The translations under genes were made by a program, and so were the position numbers. A stretch of DNA of 64,000 nucleotides from Clostridium sp. (GTDB lineage: Bacteria; Bacillota; Clostridia; Clostridiales; Clostridiaceae), in the NCBI RefSeq assembly GCF_026168755.1, contig NZ_JAPFDR010000001.1, positions 1-64,000 on the forward strand, in the 5' to 3' direction. The notes below the pieces were generated by a model that saw only the letters and a program-made list of their open reading frames with translations, was not told where the DNA came from and searched no databases. This document shows positions 17,816 to 26,982 of the stretch, in pieces. Each line of letters begins with the position of its first letter. Positions within the stretch are counted from its first letter, which is position 1.

Positions 17816-19468
17816 ATGAGTGAAATAATGATAATTCTACAATTTATAATGATGATTCTATTTATAATATATTTATTTAATAGTAATAAAGCGAATCATT
17901 CTAAAAAAGTAGTAGTAGATAAAGAAAACAAGAAGGAAATGGAAAAACTTTTGAAAATGCGAAGAGTAAAGTTAACGGAACCTTTAACAGAGAAAAGCCG
18001 ACCTGTTAATTTTGAAGATATTATAGGGCAAGAAGAGGGAGTAAAAGCGTTAAAAGCAGCTATATGTGGTCCTAATCCTCAACATGTTATTATTTATGGG
18101 CCACCTGGAATAGGAAAAACAGCAGCAGCTAGATTGGTGCTAGAAGAAGCTAAAAAGAGAGAAAAATCACCGTTTAGGAAAGATTCGAAATTTGTTGAAA
18201 TTGATGCTACAACTATAAGATTTGATGAAAGAGGTATAGCAGATCCCTTGATAGGTTCAGTTCATGATCCTATTTATCAAGGAGCAGGATCCTTAGGTGT
18301 TGCGGGTATACCACAGCCTAAACCAGGGGCTGTAACAAAGGCTCATGGAGGGATATTGTTTATAGATGAAATAGGTGAGCTGCATCCCATAGAAATGAAT
18401 AAGTTATTAAAGGTATTAGAGGATAGAAAAGTGTTTTTAGATAGTTCATACTATAGTTCAGAAGATCCTAATATGCCTACTTTTATAAAAGAGATATTTG
18501 ATAATGGCTTACCAGCTGATTTTAGGCTTATAGGTGCAACTACTAGGAGTCCTGATGAAATTATTCCAGCTATAAGATCTAGATGTGTAGAAGTGTTTTT
18601 TAGAGGTTTACAAACTGATGAAATAAGAGAAATAGGAAGTAGGGCTATAGAACGTGTTGGATTAAAGACTACAGATATAGGACTAGATATTATTAGTAGA
18701 CACTGTTCTAATGGGAGAGAAGTAGTTAATTTAGTCCAATTGTGTGCAGGAGTTGCTATTAACGAAGATAGAGAGAATATTACTGAAAATGATATAAAGT
18801 GGGTTATTGAAAATGGTCAATATACAGAGATACCTGAGGTGAGAGTTCCAGAAAAATCTCAAATTGGAGTAGTTAATGGATTAGCTGTGCATGGAGCTAA
18901 TATGGGAATGTTAATGGAAATTGAGGCTACAGCTAAAAAGGTGTCAGGTAGAAGTGGTGAATTGAAAATTTCAGGTATTATTGAAGAAGAAGAGATTACT
19001 ATGAGTAATAGAAAAATTAAGAGAAAAAGTACTGCATATTCTTCAATACAAAATGTATTAACAGCTTTAAATAATATTTTTGATTTAAAATGTGAACAAT
19101 ATGATATTCATATAAATATACCAGGAGGAATTCCTGTAGATGGTCCCTCTGCTGGAATAGCAATAGCTAGTGCTGTTTATAGTGCTATAGTAAGAAAAGC
19201 AATTAATAGTAAAATTGCAATGACTGGGGAAATAAGCCTTTTAGGTATGGTTAACCCTATTGGTGGGGTTAACGCTAAGATATTAGCAGCTAAAAAGGCA
19301 GGAGCAACGCAAGTGCTAATTCCAGAAGCAAATTGGAATGAGAGCTTTTGTGAATACGATGGAATATCAATAATTAAAGTTAAACATATTAAAGAAGTAT
19401 TAGATTTATGTACAATAGACACTCTAAATTCTAAAATAAATATATTATCAGCCAAAGCAAAAGAATAA
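17816..19468 (+). CDS. lonB: ATP-dependent protease LonB (membrane-anchored Lon-like)
   Basis: 550 residues from ATG 17816, served by GGAGGG; upstream ATG 17789 is not. An N-terminal transmembrane helix (IMIILQFIMMILFIIYLF) is followed by an AAA+ domain with Walker A GPPGIGKT and Walker B GGILFIDEIGEL. The C-terminal Lon protease domain has catalytic Ser in DGPSAGIA and Lys in GGVNAKILAAKKAG. It lacks the LAN substrate domain of LonA. In Bacillus subtilis LonB acts in the forespore, so a sporulation role is likely. lonA follows after an 874-bp gene-free gap. Confidence 0.93.
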   Translation: MSEIMIILQFIMMILFIIYLFNSNKANHSKKVVVDKENKKEMEKLLKMRRVKLTEPLTEKSRPVNFEDIIGQEEGVKALKAAICGPNPQHVIIYGPPGIGKTAAARLVLEEAKKREKSPFRKDSKFVEIDATTIRFDERGIADPLIGSVHDPIYQGAGSLGVAGIPQPKPGAVTKAHGGILFIDEIGELHPIEMNKLLKVLEDRKVFLDSSYYSSEDPNMPTFIKEIFDNGLPADFRLIGATTRSPDEIIPAIRSRCVEVFFRGLQTDEIREIGSRAIERVGLKTTDIGLDIISRHCSNGREVVNLVQLCAGVAINEDRENITENDIKWVIENGQYTEIPEVRVPEKSQIGVVNGLAVHGANMGMLMEIEATAKKVSGRSGELKISGIIEEEEITMSNRKIKRKSTAYSSIQNVLTALNNIFDLKCEQYDIHINIPGGIPVDGPSAGIAIASAVYSAIVRKAINSKIAMTGEISLLGMVNPIGGVNAKILAAKKAGATQVLIPEANWNESFCEYDGISIIKVKHIKEVLDLCTIDTLNSKINILSAKAKE

Positions 19469-20245
19469 AATTGTTCGTCACGTGGAAGCGAAAAAATGAA
19501 ATATTAATTTTCCGGAAACTGTGAAATTTTTACCTAGAATTTATATAATTTATTCCGTAAAATTGGCTAAAGTTTTTAAACTTAAGTGAGATTCAAAATT
19601 TCAATTTTGTTAATCGAACTTACACATTCGACGTAAGGAGAAGGTGCTTCCTTTTAAAAGGAAACTCACTCTTCACTATCGCTCAGAGGAGTAAGTTCAG
19701 CTAACTAAATTAAAATTTAGAGCTTCACTTAACGCCAATTTTACTACATCAATTATTAAACTCTACGGCTCAATTTCAATGTTCCCTCCAAACTAATATT
19801 TCATTTTTTCTTTTTCAATGTGTTTGCTTATAACTCCAACTTTATAGTTAATGTTTTCTGCTACAAATTTTTCTGATATTATATTTAATTTATAAATTTA
19901 TAATTTTAGTTATAAAAATGTATATATTTAAAAGTTAATAATTTGATAGCAGAAGTCGTTAACTTTTAAGGTGATGACACGGGAAATTGTATCTTTAAGC
20001 TTAAAGGCCAGTGATAAAGAAAAATTAATGATATTATCTGAAGGAATATTGTAATTAAGTTTTAGAATTTAATTGCTTTGGGAAGAAAAAGAGCTTTAAG
20101 AATCTGAGGGAATGAAATGACTTTCGAAGCTTTAGCTCTTTTTCTGGAAAAAAACAATATAAATTCTTAACGAAAATTACATAATTCATGGAGATAATAT
20201 CATTAATTTTCGGCATCACGGCATTCAAGCTCTAACGAACAATTT
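19468..20245. ncRNA. ~780-nt highly structured gene-free element, candidate large ornate RNA
   Basis: No open frame of note on either strand, but nested perfect pairings across the whole stretch. The ends close on each other: AAATTGTTCGT (19468-19478) with ACGAACAATTT (20235-20245). Inside are a 17-bp stem 19490-19506/19794-19810; 11 bp 19557-19567/19734-19744; 8 bp 19582-19589/19725-19732; 8 bp 19616-19623/19691-19698; 8 bp 19828-19835/19908-19915; 11 bp 19928-19938/19959-19969; 19 bp 20021-20039/20192-20210; 7 bp 20046-20052/20154-20160; and 12 bp 20084-20095/20134-20145. This gives a multi-branched fold with four arms. It resembles the scale of OLE, GOLLD or ROOL RNAs, but I cannot match it to any. 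Strand is not resolved. A non-coding transposon-like element with terminal inverted repeats is the main alternative. Confidence 0.6.
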
Positions 20246-20264
20246 AGATAGTTTTCGGATAAAG

Positions 20265-20293
20265 TTGAAAAAAATAATATTTATGTGTATAAT
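20265..20293 (+). promoter_or_regulatory. Sigma-A promoter of lonA
   Basis: -35 TTGAAA (20265-20270), 17-base spacer, -10 TATAAT (20288-20293). It lies 20 bases after the structured element, so lonA has its own promoter independent of that element. Confidence 0.8.
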
Positions 20294-20342
20294 AGAAAAG
20301 TTAAATGTATTAGTAAGATGAGATTTAGAATGGAGGGGGAAA

Positions 20343-22673
20343 ATGAATACAAATTCAATTTTATTGCCATTAATTCCTCTTAGGGGTATTACTATTTTTC
20401 CCAATATGATTATACATTTTGATATTGGTAGAGAAAAGTCTATTGCTTCTCTTGAAGAAGCTATGTTACAAGAGGGTAAAATATTTTTAGTTACTCAAAA
20501 GGATCCAGAAGTTGAGTTACCAACTGAAAAAGAGGACATGTACTCAATAGGAACTATATGTAAAATAAAGCAAATACTTAAGCTTCCAAAAGGAACTACC
20601 AGAGTTTTAGTTGAAGGTATAGAGAGGGCTAGGTTATTAGAGTTTGAAGAAAAAGATAATTATTTAAGATGTGCTATTGAAAAAATAGCGGAATCTGAAA
20701 AAAATGTTGAAACTAATGAAGATTTAGCTTTTAGAAATCAACTTGGTAAGGCCTTTGCCGCATATATACATGCAACAGAAGGTGATAATAGTAAAGTTCT
20801 TCAAATGATGGATCAGGAAAAGAATTTAGGAAAAGTTACAGATTTAATTGCTGCTTATATACAATTAGAAGATGAAAAGAAGCAATTCATATTAGAGACT
20901 ATTGATGTTCATGATAGAATAGAAAAATTACTTGTTTTTATTGATGAGGAAATACAGATAGTTGAAATAGAAAAAGAGATAGGTAACAAAGTAAAGACTA
21001 AGCTTGATAGAAGTAATAAAGAATATTTTTTAAGAGAACAGATTAAGGTTATTCAAGAGGAACTTGGAGAAGATGAAGAACAGAGAGAAATAAGAAAATA
21101 TATTAATGCTTTAAGGAAACTTAGAATGCCAAAAGAAGTAAGAGAAAAGGCAGATTATGAGTTATCAAGATTAAAATCGTCTAATTCAAGTGATGGAAAT
21201 AATATTAGAAGTTATTTAGATTGGATAGTTGCATTGCCTTGGAATAAATCTACTAAAGATTCTTTTGATATAGAAAAGGCTTCAATGATACTTGATGAAG
21301 AACATTATGGATTAGAAGAAGTAAAAGAAAGAATTTTAGAGTATCTAGCAGTAAAACAATACACAAAATCCCTAAAGGGACCTATTTTATGCCTAGTAGG
21401 ACCTCCGGGAGTTGGGAAAAGTTCTATTGCTAAATCAGTAGCTAAGTCATTAAACAAAAAGTTTGTGAGAATTTCATTAGGAGGAATTCGTGATGAAGCG
21501 GAAATAAGAGGGCATAGAAGAACTTATATTGGTGCTATGCCAGGAAGATTAGTTTATGCTTTAAAAGAAGCTAAAGTGAGCAATCCATTGGTTTTATTAG
21601 ATGAAATTGATAAATTAAGTGCAGACTATAAAGGGAATCCATCAGATGCTTTATTAGAAGTTTTAGATCAAAACCAAAATAAAACATTTAGGGATTCTTA
21701 TATGGAAGTTCCTATTGATTTATCTAATGTTCTTTTCATTACTACTGCTAACTCATTAGATACTATTCCTAGAGCATTACTTGATAGAATGGAAATAATT
21801 CAGGTTTCAGGATATACCTATGAAGAAAAGTTCCATATTGCTAAAAATCATTTGATTAATAGAGCTATGGAAGAGTATGGTGTTGATGAAAAAACAATAA
21901 AAATTTCAGATAATACTATGAAAGAAATAGTAAATGGATACACTAGAGAATCTGGTGTTAGAACTTTAGAAAGGCAAATTAATAAGGTAATTAGAAAAGC
22001 TATTACTGAATTAATTAAGAGTAAAAAGAAGAGTTTAACAGTTTCAGCAAATAAGCTAGAGAAGTATCTAGGCCCAGTTTTATTTGAGTTTGAAAATGAT
22101 GATAAAAAAGATAAGATTGGAGTTGTTACTGGTCTTGCTTGGACTGCATATGGTGGAGATACATTACCAGTTGAAGTAGCTGTTATGAAGGGAAATGGTA
22201 AACTTGAATTAACAGGTCAATTAGGTTCAGTAATGCAAGAATCAGCTAAGACTGCGTATAGTTATGTAAGAGCTAATAGTGATAAATATGACATAGCAGC
22301 TGATTTTTATAAGAAAAATGATATCCATATTCATGTGCCAGAAGGGGCAGTTCCAAAGGATGGACCTTCTGCAGGAGTAACATTAGTTACAGCATTAGTG
22401 TCAGCTTTATCTAAAAAGCAAGTAAAAGGAAATATAGCTATGACTGGAGAAGTTACTTTAACAGGAAGAGTATTAGCTATTGGTGGTGTTAAGGAAAAGT
22501 GTTTAGCTGCTCATAGAATAGGAATTGATACTATTATTTTACCAAAAGAAAATAAAAAGAATGTAGATGAAATACCATCATCAATTAAAGGAAAGTTAAA
22601 TTTAATATTTGCTGATAATGTTGAAGAGGTATTACAAAATGCATTAATCGGAGTTGATAAAAGTGATAATTAA
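20343..22673 (+). CDS. lon: ATP-dependent protease LonA
   Basis: 776 residues, full length. The N-terminal LAN substrate domain begins [15 protein letters not shown]. Then come a coiled-coil helical region, the AAA+ module with Walker [10 protein letters not shown] (about residues 356-364) and Walker [11 protein letters not shown], and the protease domain with catalytic Ser in DGPSAGVTL and Lys in [12 protein letters not shown]. Cytosolic quality-control protease. GGAGGGGG precedes ATG 20343. The stop overlaps the engB start. Confidence 0.96.
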   Translation: MNTNSILLPLIPLRGITIFPNMIIHFDIGREKSIASLEEAMLQEGKIFLVTQKDPEVELPTEKEDMYSIGTICKIKQILKLPKGTTRVLVEGIERARLLEFEEKDNYLRCAIEKIAESEKNVETNEDLAFRNQLGKAFAAYIHATEGDNSKVLQMMDQEKNLGKVTDLIAAYIQLEDEKKQFILETIDVHDRIEKLLVFIDEEIQIVEIEKEIGNKVKTKLDRSNKEYFLREQIKVIQEELGEDEEQREIRKYINALRKLRMPKEVREKADYELSRLKSSNSSDGNNIRSYLDWIVALPWNKSTKDSFDIEKASMILDEEHYGLEEVKERILEYLAVKQYTKSLKGPILCLVGPPGVGKSSIAKSVAKSLNKKFVRISLGGIRDEAEIRGHRRTYIGAMPGRLVYALKEAKVSNPLVLLDEIDKLSADYKGNPSDALLEVLDQNQNKTFRDSYMEVPIDLSNVLFITTANSLDTIPRALLDRMEIIQVSGYTYEEKFHIAKNHLINRAMEEYGVDEKTIKISDNTMKEIVNGYTRESGVRTLERQINKVIRKAITELIKSKKKSLTVSANKLEKYLGPVLFEFENDDKKDKIGVVTGLAWTAYGGDTLPVEVAVMKGNGKLELTGQLGSVMQESAKTAYSYVRANSDKYDIAADFYKKNDIHIHVPEGAVPKDGPSAGVTLVTALVSALSKKQVKGNIAMTGEVTLTGRVLAIGGVKEKCLAAHRIGIDTIILPKENKKNVDEIPSSIKGKLNLIFADNVEEVLQNALIGVDKSDN

Positions 22674-23262
22674 AAAATCAGAGTTTATTATATCTGCCGT
22701 TAAGAGAAATCAGTATCCAATAGATGGTAGAAATGAAATTGCTTTCGTTGGAAGATCTAATGTAGGTAAGAGTTCGATAATAAATGCTTTAACAAATAGA
22801 AGAAAACTTGCTAAGGTATCTCAAACACCTGGTAAGACAAGATTAATAAACTTTTTCTTGATAAATGATGATTTTTATTTAGTTGACTTACCAGGGTATG
22901 GATATGCTAAGGTATCTAAAAAAGAAAAAGAAAGTTGGGGCAAAACTATAGAAATGTATCTGACAGATAGGCAGGAGTTAAAAAGAGTTATACTATTAGT
23001 TGATTCAAGACACAAACCTACAGCAGATGATATTATGATGTATGAATGGATTAAACATTTTGATTATGATTGTATAGTAATTGCAACAAAGAGTGATAAG
23101 CTTTCAAACAATGAGCTTGCTAAAAGTAGAAAGCTGATAAAGGAAACATTAGGGCTTGGAAGTACAGATAAGTTTTATTTCTTCTCATCTTTAAATAAAA
23201 GGGGAAAAGATGAGTTAATAGATAATATATTTGAAGACTTATCAGAAGAAGCTAAAAATTAG
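22663..23262 (+). CDS. engB: Ribosome biogenesis GTPase EngB/YsxC
   Basis: 199 residues from GTG 22663. An upstream in-frame TTG at 22654 lies too close to the GGAG at about 22649. GTPase motifs are G1 [10 protein letters not shown]2/G3 TPGKTR and DLPGYGYA, and G4 TKSDK. It is needed for late assembly of the 50S subunit in bacilli. It overlaps the end of lonA by 11 bases, so expression is coupled. A terminator follows. Confidence 0.95.
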   Translation: MIIKKSEFIISAVKRNQYPIDGRNEIAFVGRSNVGKSSIINALTNRRKLAKVSQTPGKTRLINFFLINDDFYLVDLPGYGYAKVSKKEKESWGKTIEMYLTDRQELKRVILLVDSRHKPTADDIMMYEWIKHFDYDCIVIATKSDKLSNNELAKSRKLIKETLGLGSTDKFYFFSSLNKRGKDELIDNIFEDLSEEAKN

Positions 23263-23264
23263 TG

Positions 23265-23300
23265 AAATAGCTACCCGAAGATGGGTGGCTATTTTATTTT
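23265..23300 (+). terminator. Terminator after engB
   Basis: AAATAGCTACCC pairs with GGGTGGCTATTT (one G-U) around GAAGAT, followed by TTATTTT. Confidence 0.85.
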
Positions 23301-23498
23301 GGCGGTATTTATCACATTTAATAGCGGTTTGGAATAATTAGTAGAGAGGGGAAAATATTAGGATGACATGAAAACTTAAAATTAGTAAATTTTAAGAAAA
23401 AATATCATTATAAAGATAAAAATAGTGTCAAATAATATTAAGAAGAATAGTATATAGTATAAAAACAAAAAAATCAAATTCTTAGGAGGAATGTTAAT

Positions 23499-23894
23499 AT
23501 GCCTAGTATGCAAGATATGATTGATGAACTAAATGACATTGAATGTCCAAGTTGTCCTCCAGTAGATCAATGCTGTAGTGGCTTTGGAAATTGTGGTAAT
23601 TTTGGATGTGGTTTTGGAAGCTGGATCTGGATATTATTAATTTTATTCTATGCTGGACAAGGTGGAAATGCAGGGTATGGTGGAAATTCAGGATGCTGTT
23701 GTAACACAAATAGTAATTGCTGTTGTGGAAATACTGGAAACTATGGAAATGGTGGTTTATTTGGTGGATTAGGAAATTGTGGTGGAGGATATTTATTCTT
23801 ACTAGTTATCCTATTCTTATGTAATGGTAGCTTCGGATGCGGTAATTTTGGAAACTGTGGAAATAATGTAGCATCTTGTGGTAACCTAATATAG
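23499..23894 (+). CDS. Gly/Cys-rich protein with two hydrophobic segments
   Basis: 131 residues. An acidic N-terminus (MIDELNDIECPSCPP) is followed by alternating Gly/Asn/Cys-rich stretches (CCCNTNSNCCCGNTGN) and two hydrophobic segments near residues 43-52 (WIWILLILFY) and 98-108 (YLFLLVILFL). AGGAGG lies before ATG 23499. The next gene encodes a similar product 23 bases later. I do not recognise the family. Cys/Gly richness and membrane segments suggest a cross-linked structural layer, perhaps of the spore; this is inference. A weak sigma-E-like -35 (TAATATT, 23433-23439) lies upstream. Confidence 0.72.
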   Translation: MPSMQDMIDELNDIECPSCPPVDQCCSGFGNCGNFGCGFGSWIWILLILFYAGQGGNAGYGGNSGCCCNTNSNCCCGNTGNYGNGGLFGGLGNCGGGYLFLLVILFLCNGSFGCGNFGNCGNNVASCGNLI

Positions 23895-23917
23895 TTTAGT
23901 AGGAAGGAGGAATAGTT

Positions 23918-24217
23918 ATGTCAAAGAAAAAACACAATAAATGCTGTTGTGAAAAATGTTGTTGTGAACCTTGTTGCTGCAATAATAATGTAGCAAATAA
24001 TGGTGGATGCTGTGGAAATATATTTGGTGGGTTAAACAATTGTGTAGCACCAATTATATTCTTATTAATTGCTTGTGGTTCAGGGCTTCTTAACAATAAC
24101 TGCTCATATTTAATAATCTTATTATTCTTACTATGTGGTGGATCCTATGGTAGCCTATTTGGAGGAAATAATAGCGTAGGAAACAATTGCTGCTGTGAAA
24201 GTAACTGCTGCTGCTAG
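23918..24217 (+). CDS. Cys-rich protein with CCC clusters and a central hydrophobic region
   Basis: 99 residues with about 22 cysteines. Triplets CCC occur four times: three near the N-terminus (KCCCEKCCCEPCCCN) and one closing CCC at the C-terminus, with another CCC three residues before it. Two hydrophobic stretches (APIIFLLIACG, YLIILLFLLCGG) lie between. AAGGAGG precedes ATG 23918. Tandem with the Gly/Cys-rich gene and probably co-transcribed. Metal binding or disulfide-linked coat protein are both possible. Confidence 0.72.
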   Translation: MSKKKHNKCCCEKCCCEPCCCNNNVANNGGCCGNIFGGLNNCVAPIIFLLIACGSGLLNNNCSYLIILLFLLCGGSYGSLFGGNNSVGNNCCCESNCCC

Positions 24218-24227
24218 TTAAGAGGAT

Positions 24228-24247
24228 GGAGGGTCTAACGACCCTCC
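24228..24247 (+). other. Perfect short hairpin after the Cys-rich gene
   Basis: GGAGGGTC pairs with GACCCTCC around TAAC. It is followed by seven A rather than T, so it is not a classical terminator on the plus strand. It may protect the message end. Confidence 0.5.
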
Positions 24248-24325
24248 AAAAAAATGTCTTAATTTATAAACATATATTATTTAATTACATATAATAGAGT
24301 AAAGAAATTAATTGGAGGAAGCTGT

Positions 24326-24835
24326 ATGTCCAAGCGCAAGCATAAGAGAAGAAGTGATACTAGGCGTGAAGTTAGAAGTGAAAATGGAAATAATACAAAT
24401 ATGAATAATAATGCAAGTAATAATATGAATAATAGACAAACATATAATAATGGACTATTTGGGATAAATCCTAATCAATTATTAAGCAGTATGTTCGGAA
24501 ATATAGATATGAATCAAATAAGTAGTTTGTTGCAATCTATGAATACACAAGGATTTGATTTTAATAACTTAAATTTAGGAAATTTAATGGGGAATATGAA
24601 TCCTATGGGAACTTCGATAAATCAAAACAGTAATTGGAATAAAGAAGTTGATAATAAAGATGAAGAGCAAGAAGATAATAGTGTTGATGGTAGTATTTTT
24701 GAGGATAGTATTGATAGAAATGATGAAAATATGAAAATGTTAAAAGCTATTAGAAGTATTGTAGGTGGAGAAAGAGGAGAGTTTATAGATAAAATAATTC
24801 ATATGTATAATGATGGAGCTTTTGATGAGCAATAA
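24326..24835 (+). CDS. Asn/Met-rich hypothetical protein
   Basis: 169 residues. A basic start (SKRKHKRRSDTRREVR), an Asn-rich low-complexity region, a GLFGINPNQLLSSMFGNIDMNQ repeat-like middle, an acidic stretch (NKDEEQEDNSVDG) and a helical C-terminus (MLKAIRSIVGGERGEFIDKII). The first residues MSKRKHK echo MSKKKHN of the preceding Cys-rich protein, suggesting they belong to one module. GGAGG precedes ATG 24326. Family not recognised; a spore-layer or envelope role is only a guess. Confidence 0.68.
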   Translation: MSKRKHKRRSDTRREVRSENGNNTNMNNNASNNMNNRQTYNNGLFGINPNQLLSSMFGNIDMNQISSLLQSMNTQGFDFNNLNLGNLMGNMNPMGTSINQNSNWNKEVDNKDEEQEDNSVDGSIFEDSIDRNDENMKMLKAIRSIVGGERGEFIDKIIHMYNDGAFDEQ

Positions 24836-24898
24836 TAAAAGATGAATAAAATTTTTAGAAATGTTAATACTATTATTGTACCGGAGAGTATTCTCCTA

Positions 24899-24930
24899 TA
24901 GCTAATGAAGATTCATCTTCATTGGAGCTA
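24899..24930 (+). other. Imperfect hairpin upstream of the terminator
   Basis: TAGCTAATGAAGAT pairs with ATCTTCATTGGAGCTA with a small bulge and a minimal loop. It lies between the Asn-rich gene and the C-tract. Confidence 0.4.
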
Positions 24931-24932
24931 AA

Positions 24933-24946
24933 CCCCCCCATCCCCC
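24933..24946. repeat. C7/C5 homopolymer tract
   Basis: CCCCCCCATCCCCC, an unusually pure run of C in AT-rich DNA. It lies between a hairpin and the terminator at 24952. The other strand is two G runs. Confidence 0.8.
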
Positions 24947-24951
24947 TTTTA

Positions 24952-24974
24952 GGCCGCTTTTATAGCGGCCTTTT
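24952..24974 (+). terminator. Terminator after the Asn-rich gene
   Basis: GGCCGCT pairs with AGCGGCC around a five-base loop and is followed by four T. The stop codon of the convergent gene starts just beyond. Confidence 0.85.
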
Positions 24975-24975
24975 A

Positions 24976-25893
24976 TTAATTCTTCATTATAGAAGATATT
25001 TTATATTTGTCTAGTTCTTCTAGATTTACTTTTACATATATAGTGAGTTCTTCAGGAGAATTATTTGAATCAATAAAATTAATTTTTTCAAATGAAAGCA
25101 CCCAGTATATTGAGGTTGCCTTTCCTAAATTATCCCATGATATGTCATAGAAATAACCTTTTTGAAAAGAATAGCGATAAGTAGATTTATCTAAATTCCA
25201 AAGAATTCCTAGTTCTTCGGTTGGAATATATGAAGTAAATATATCAGGGGCATCATCTAGTTCATAATCAGCCTCAATAAGGTTAATAAGTGTTTGAATA
25301 TTGCCTAATGATGGAATTGTTTGCTTACTAAAACTAATATCTTTTATTGAATTAGAATTTAATATATAGCTATTAGTACCTTTATCTCCAGCGCTTGAGT
25401 TAGTTGTAAACACTTTTGGGGTTCTAGCATTATTATAATCTAAGATTCCTAAAATATTACCTTGAGAAAAAAGAATTTCTTTAAAAGTATTATCTAGCCA
25501 TTGGAATATATAAAAAGTTGGTTTATTATTTTTAAAACCACTAATAATTAATTCGGGAATTTTATTTCGATTTAAATCTATGTAGGAAATATTTATACTA
25601 CAAGAGGAAGTTATATCTAGTAGTGAGTAATCAAATTCATTACTCTTTAATAATATTTCGCCAGTAGAATTTTTTATTTTTATTGAGTAGGTTGAATTAG
25701 TTGATATAATTGTTACTTTATCATTTTCACCATCACAATCAAAGTCATATTCGGGAATGTTTTCTAAAAGGTTATTGGATAAAGTTTCTGTATTTTGCAA
25801 ATATGTATTAATTATAGTTATTATACTTATTAAAAAGAATATAATAATTAAAGTTATAAGAGTATTCTTTTTTTTATTTATAAAATTAAACAT
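24976..25893 (-). CDS. Hypothetical membrane-anchored extracellular protein
   Basis: 305 residues. A basic N-terminus and one hydrophobic helix (TLITLIIIFFLISIITII) are followed by an exported domain. The segment ENIPEYDFDCDGENDKVTI and the later LNRNKIPELIISG look like FG-GAP/VCBS-type blade motifs (Asp-rich calcium-binding turns). GGTGAT precedes the ATG. Not recognised beyond this. It is transcribed convergently to the Asn-rich gene and upstream of nothing obvious. Confidence 0.62.
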   Translation of the reverse strand: MFNFINKKKNTLITLIIIFFLISIITIINTYLQNTETLSNNLLENIPEYDFDCDGENDKVTIISTNSTYSIKIKNSTGEILLKSNEFDYSLLDITSSCSINISYIDLNRNKIPELIISGFKNNKPTFYIFQWLDNTFKEILFSQGNILGILDYNNARTPKVFTTNSSAGDKGTNSYILNSNSIKDISFSKQTIPSLGNIQTLINLIEADYELDDAPDIFTSYIPTEELGILWNLDKSTYRYSFQKGYFYDISWDNLGKATSIYWVLSFEKINFIDSNNSPEELTIYVKVNLEELDKYKISSIMKN

Positions 25894-25950
25894 AGTATCA
25901 CCTCAGTTAAGTATATGAAGATATAATATAATAAATACTTCCATAAAATA

Positions 25951-25977
25951 AAAAAGCCAGTAGAAAATTCTACTGAC
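25951..25977 (-). terminator. Terminator of the perR-like gene
   Basis: On the minus strand CAGTAG/CTACTG closes a six-base loop, and the GGC-containing base runs into TTTTTT. It overlaps the stop codon at 25970-25972. Confidence 0.75.
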
Positions 25978-26377
25978 AATCTTTACATAGACCATAAAAG
26001 AAAAGTTTATTCCATTTAACTTTATATTGCGTATTTTCCTCAACCATTTTATTTAAAGGTGAAAAATCTACATCACATAAATCATCTACTTTACCACAGT
26101 TAATGCATCGTATATGACCATGTTCACTACAATTCCCATCATATCTAAAATTGCCTTCGCCAATATTAATTTCTTGTACAAGATCGATTTCTACTAAAGT
26201 TTTTAGAGTTTTATATACCGTTGCAAGACTCATAGTAGGGTAATTTGGTTGTAAAGCTTTATAAATAGTTTCGGCAGAAGGATGTTCACGAGTACTTTTT
26301 AGATATTGATAAACAGCTAATCTTTGAGGTGTTAATTTTAATTTCTTTTCTTTAAAGGTTAGAATTATATCTTCCAT
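25970..26377 (-). CDS. perR: Fur-family repressor, PerR-like
   Basis: 135 residues from ATG 26377 (a GTG nine bases upstream is in frame). The N-terminal winged helix has TPQRLAVYQYL and TVYKTL. The PerR-type regulatory metal ligands are visible: His in REHPSAE, Asp in FRYDG, and two His in EHGHIRC. Structural zinc cysteines are INCGKVDDLC and LCKDCQ. PerR senses peroxide by metal-catalysed His oxidation and represses oxidative-stress genes, important in an anaerobe. Zur or Fur cannot be fully excluded. A PerR-like half-site in its own promoter supports autoregulation. Confidence 0.8.
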   Translation of the reverse strand: MEDIILTFKEKKLKLTPQRLAVYQYLKSTREHPSAETIYKALQPNYPTMSLATVYKTLKTLVEIDLVQEINIGEGNFRYDGNCSEHGHIRCINCGKVDDLCDVDFSPLNKMVEENTQYKVKWNKLFFYGLCKDCQ

Positions 26378-26408
26378 AAGAAGCACCTTCCTATATTTAT
26401 TTGATAAT

Positions 26409-26438
26409 ATTATATTAAAAGTTATAATTATTTGTCAA
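26409..26438 (-). promoter_or_regulatory. perR promoter with PerR-box-like half-site
   Basis: Minus strand: -35 TTGACA-type (TGTCAA complement at 26433-26438), 18-base spacer, consensus -10 TATAAT (complement 26409-26414). The spacer contains TTATAAT on the plus strand (26422-26428), which equals one half of the PerR box TTATAATNATTATAA; the other half is poor. An 18-bp palindrome of A/T lies just upstream at 26443-26460. Confidence 0.65.
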
Positions 26439-26599
26439 TAACATTTATTAATTAATAAATAAAATTCAGTAAAATATTATTGTAAAATTATAAAAATTAT
26501 GATATTTTATAAGAAGAATGAGGAATAATAATTATGTATTATTATATTAATTACAAAAAATATAATTTGGAGTTAATATAAATATAAAGGAGGATTTAT

Positions 26600-26929
26600 A
26601 TGGCAAAGTATAAAGTTGGAGATGAGTTATTAATAATTAATGATCCAAATGCTGAAAATGAAAAATTAAAATCTTTAACTAAGTTAACACTAGATGGTGA
26701 TTATGCTCAAATTTCTTGGGGGCTAAAAATAGTAAAGGTTGAATATGATAAGCCATATGTTACATTAACATATACAAATGTTGATGGAGAATTAAATAAA
26801 GTTTTTGCTGAATGTAGAGATATTGAAAACTTTGATCAACAAAAAGTTTTAGAAAAGGCATTATTAAAGGCATTCCAAAATGAAATAATAAAAATATCAG
26901 TTGTTAAAAATTCTGCTATTAAAAAATAA
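26600..26929 (+). CDS. Hypothetical protein
   Basis: 109 residues, no signal peptide or membrane helix, not recognised. It begins MAKYKVGDELLII, reminiscent of a small beta-barrel (KOW/SH3-like), and ends in a helix (VLEKALLKAFQNEI). AAAGGAGG precedes ATG 26600. It is monocistronic: a perR-like gene diverges upstream and a strong terminator follows. Confidence 0.65.
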   Translation: MAKYKVGDELLIINDPNAENEKLKSLTKLTLDGDYAQISWGLKIVKVEYDKPYVTLTYTNVDGELNKVFAECRDIENFDQQKVLEKALLKAFQNEIIKISVVKNSAIKK

Positions 26930-26942
26930 AATATATAGTTTT

Positions 26943-26982
26943 AAAATATCAATTTCTTTTATGAAGAAATTGATATTTTTTT
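26943..26982 (+). terminator. Terminator after the 26600 gene
   Basis: Perfect 16-bp stem AAAATATCAATTTCTT/AAGAAATTGATATTTT with a five-base loop, continued T run. Confidence 0.88.

Noticed and set aside
19468..20245. Group II intron or RNase P/tmRNA in the lonB-lonA gap
   Set aside because: No GUGYG start, no domain V, no RNase P GAGGAAAGUCC motif and no tag reading frame were seen, and the element does not interrupt a gene.
23503..23709. Minus-strand frame antisense to the Gly/Cys-rich gene
   Set aside because: The plus-strand gene has an AGGAGG and a sensible module context; the antisense frame is a shadow of its repetitive codons.
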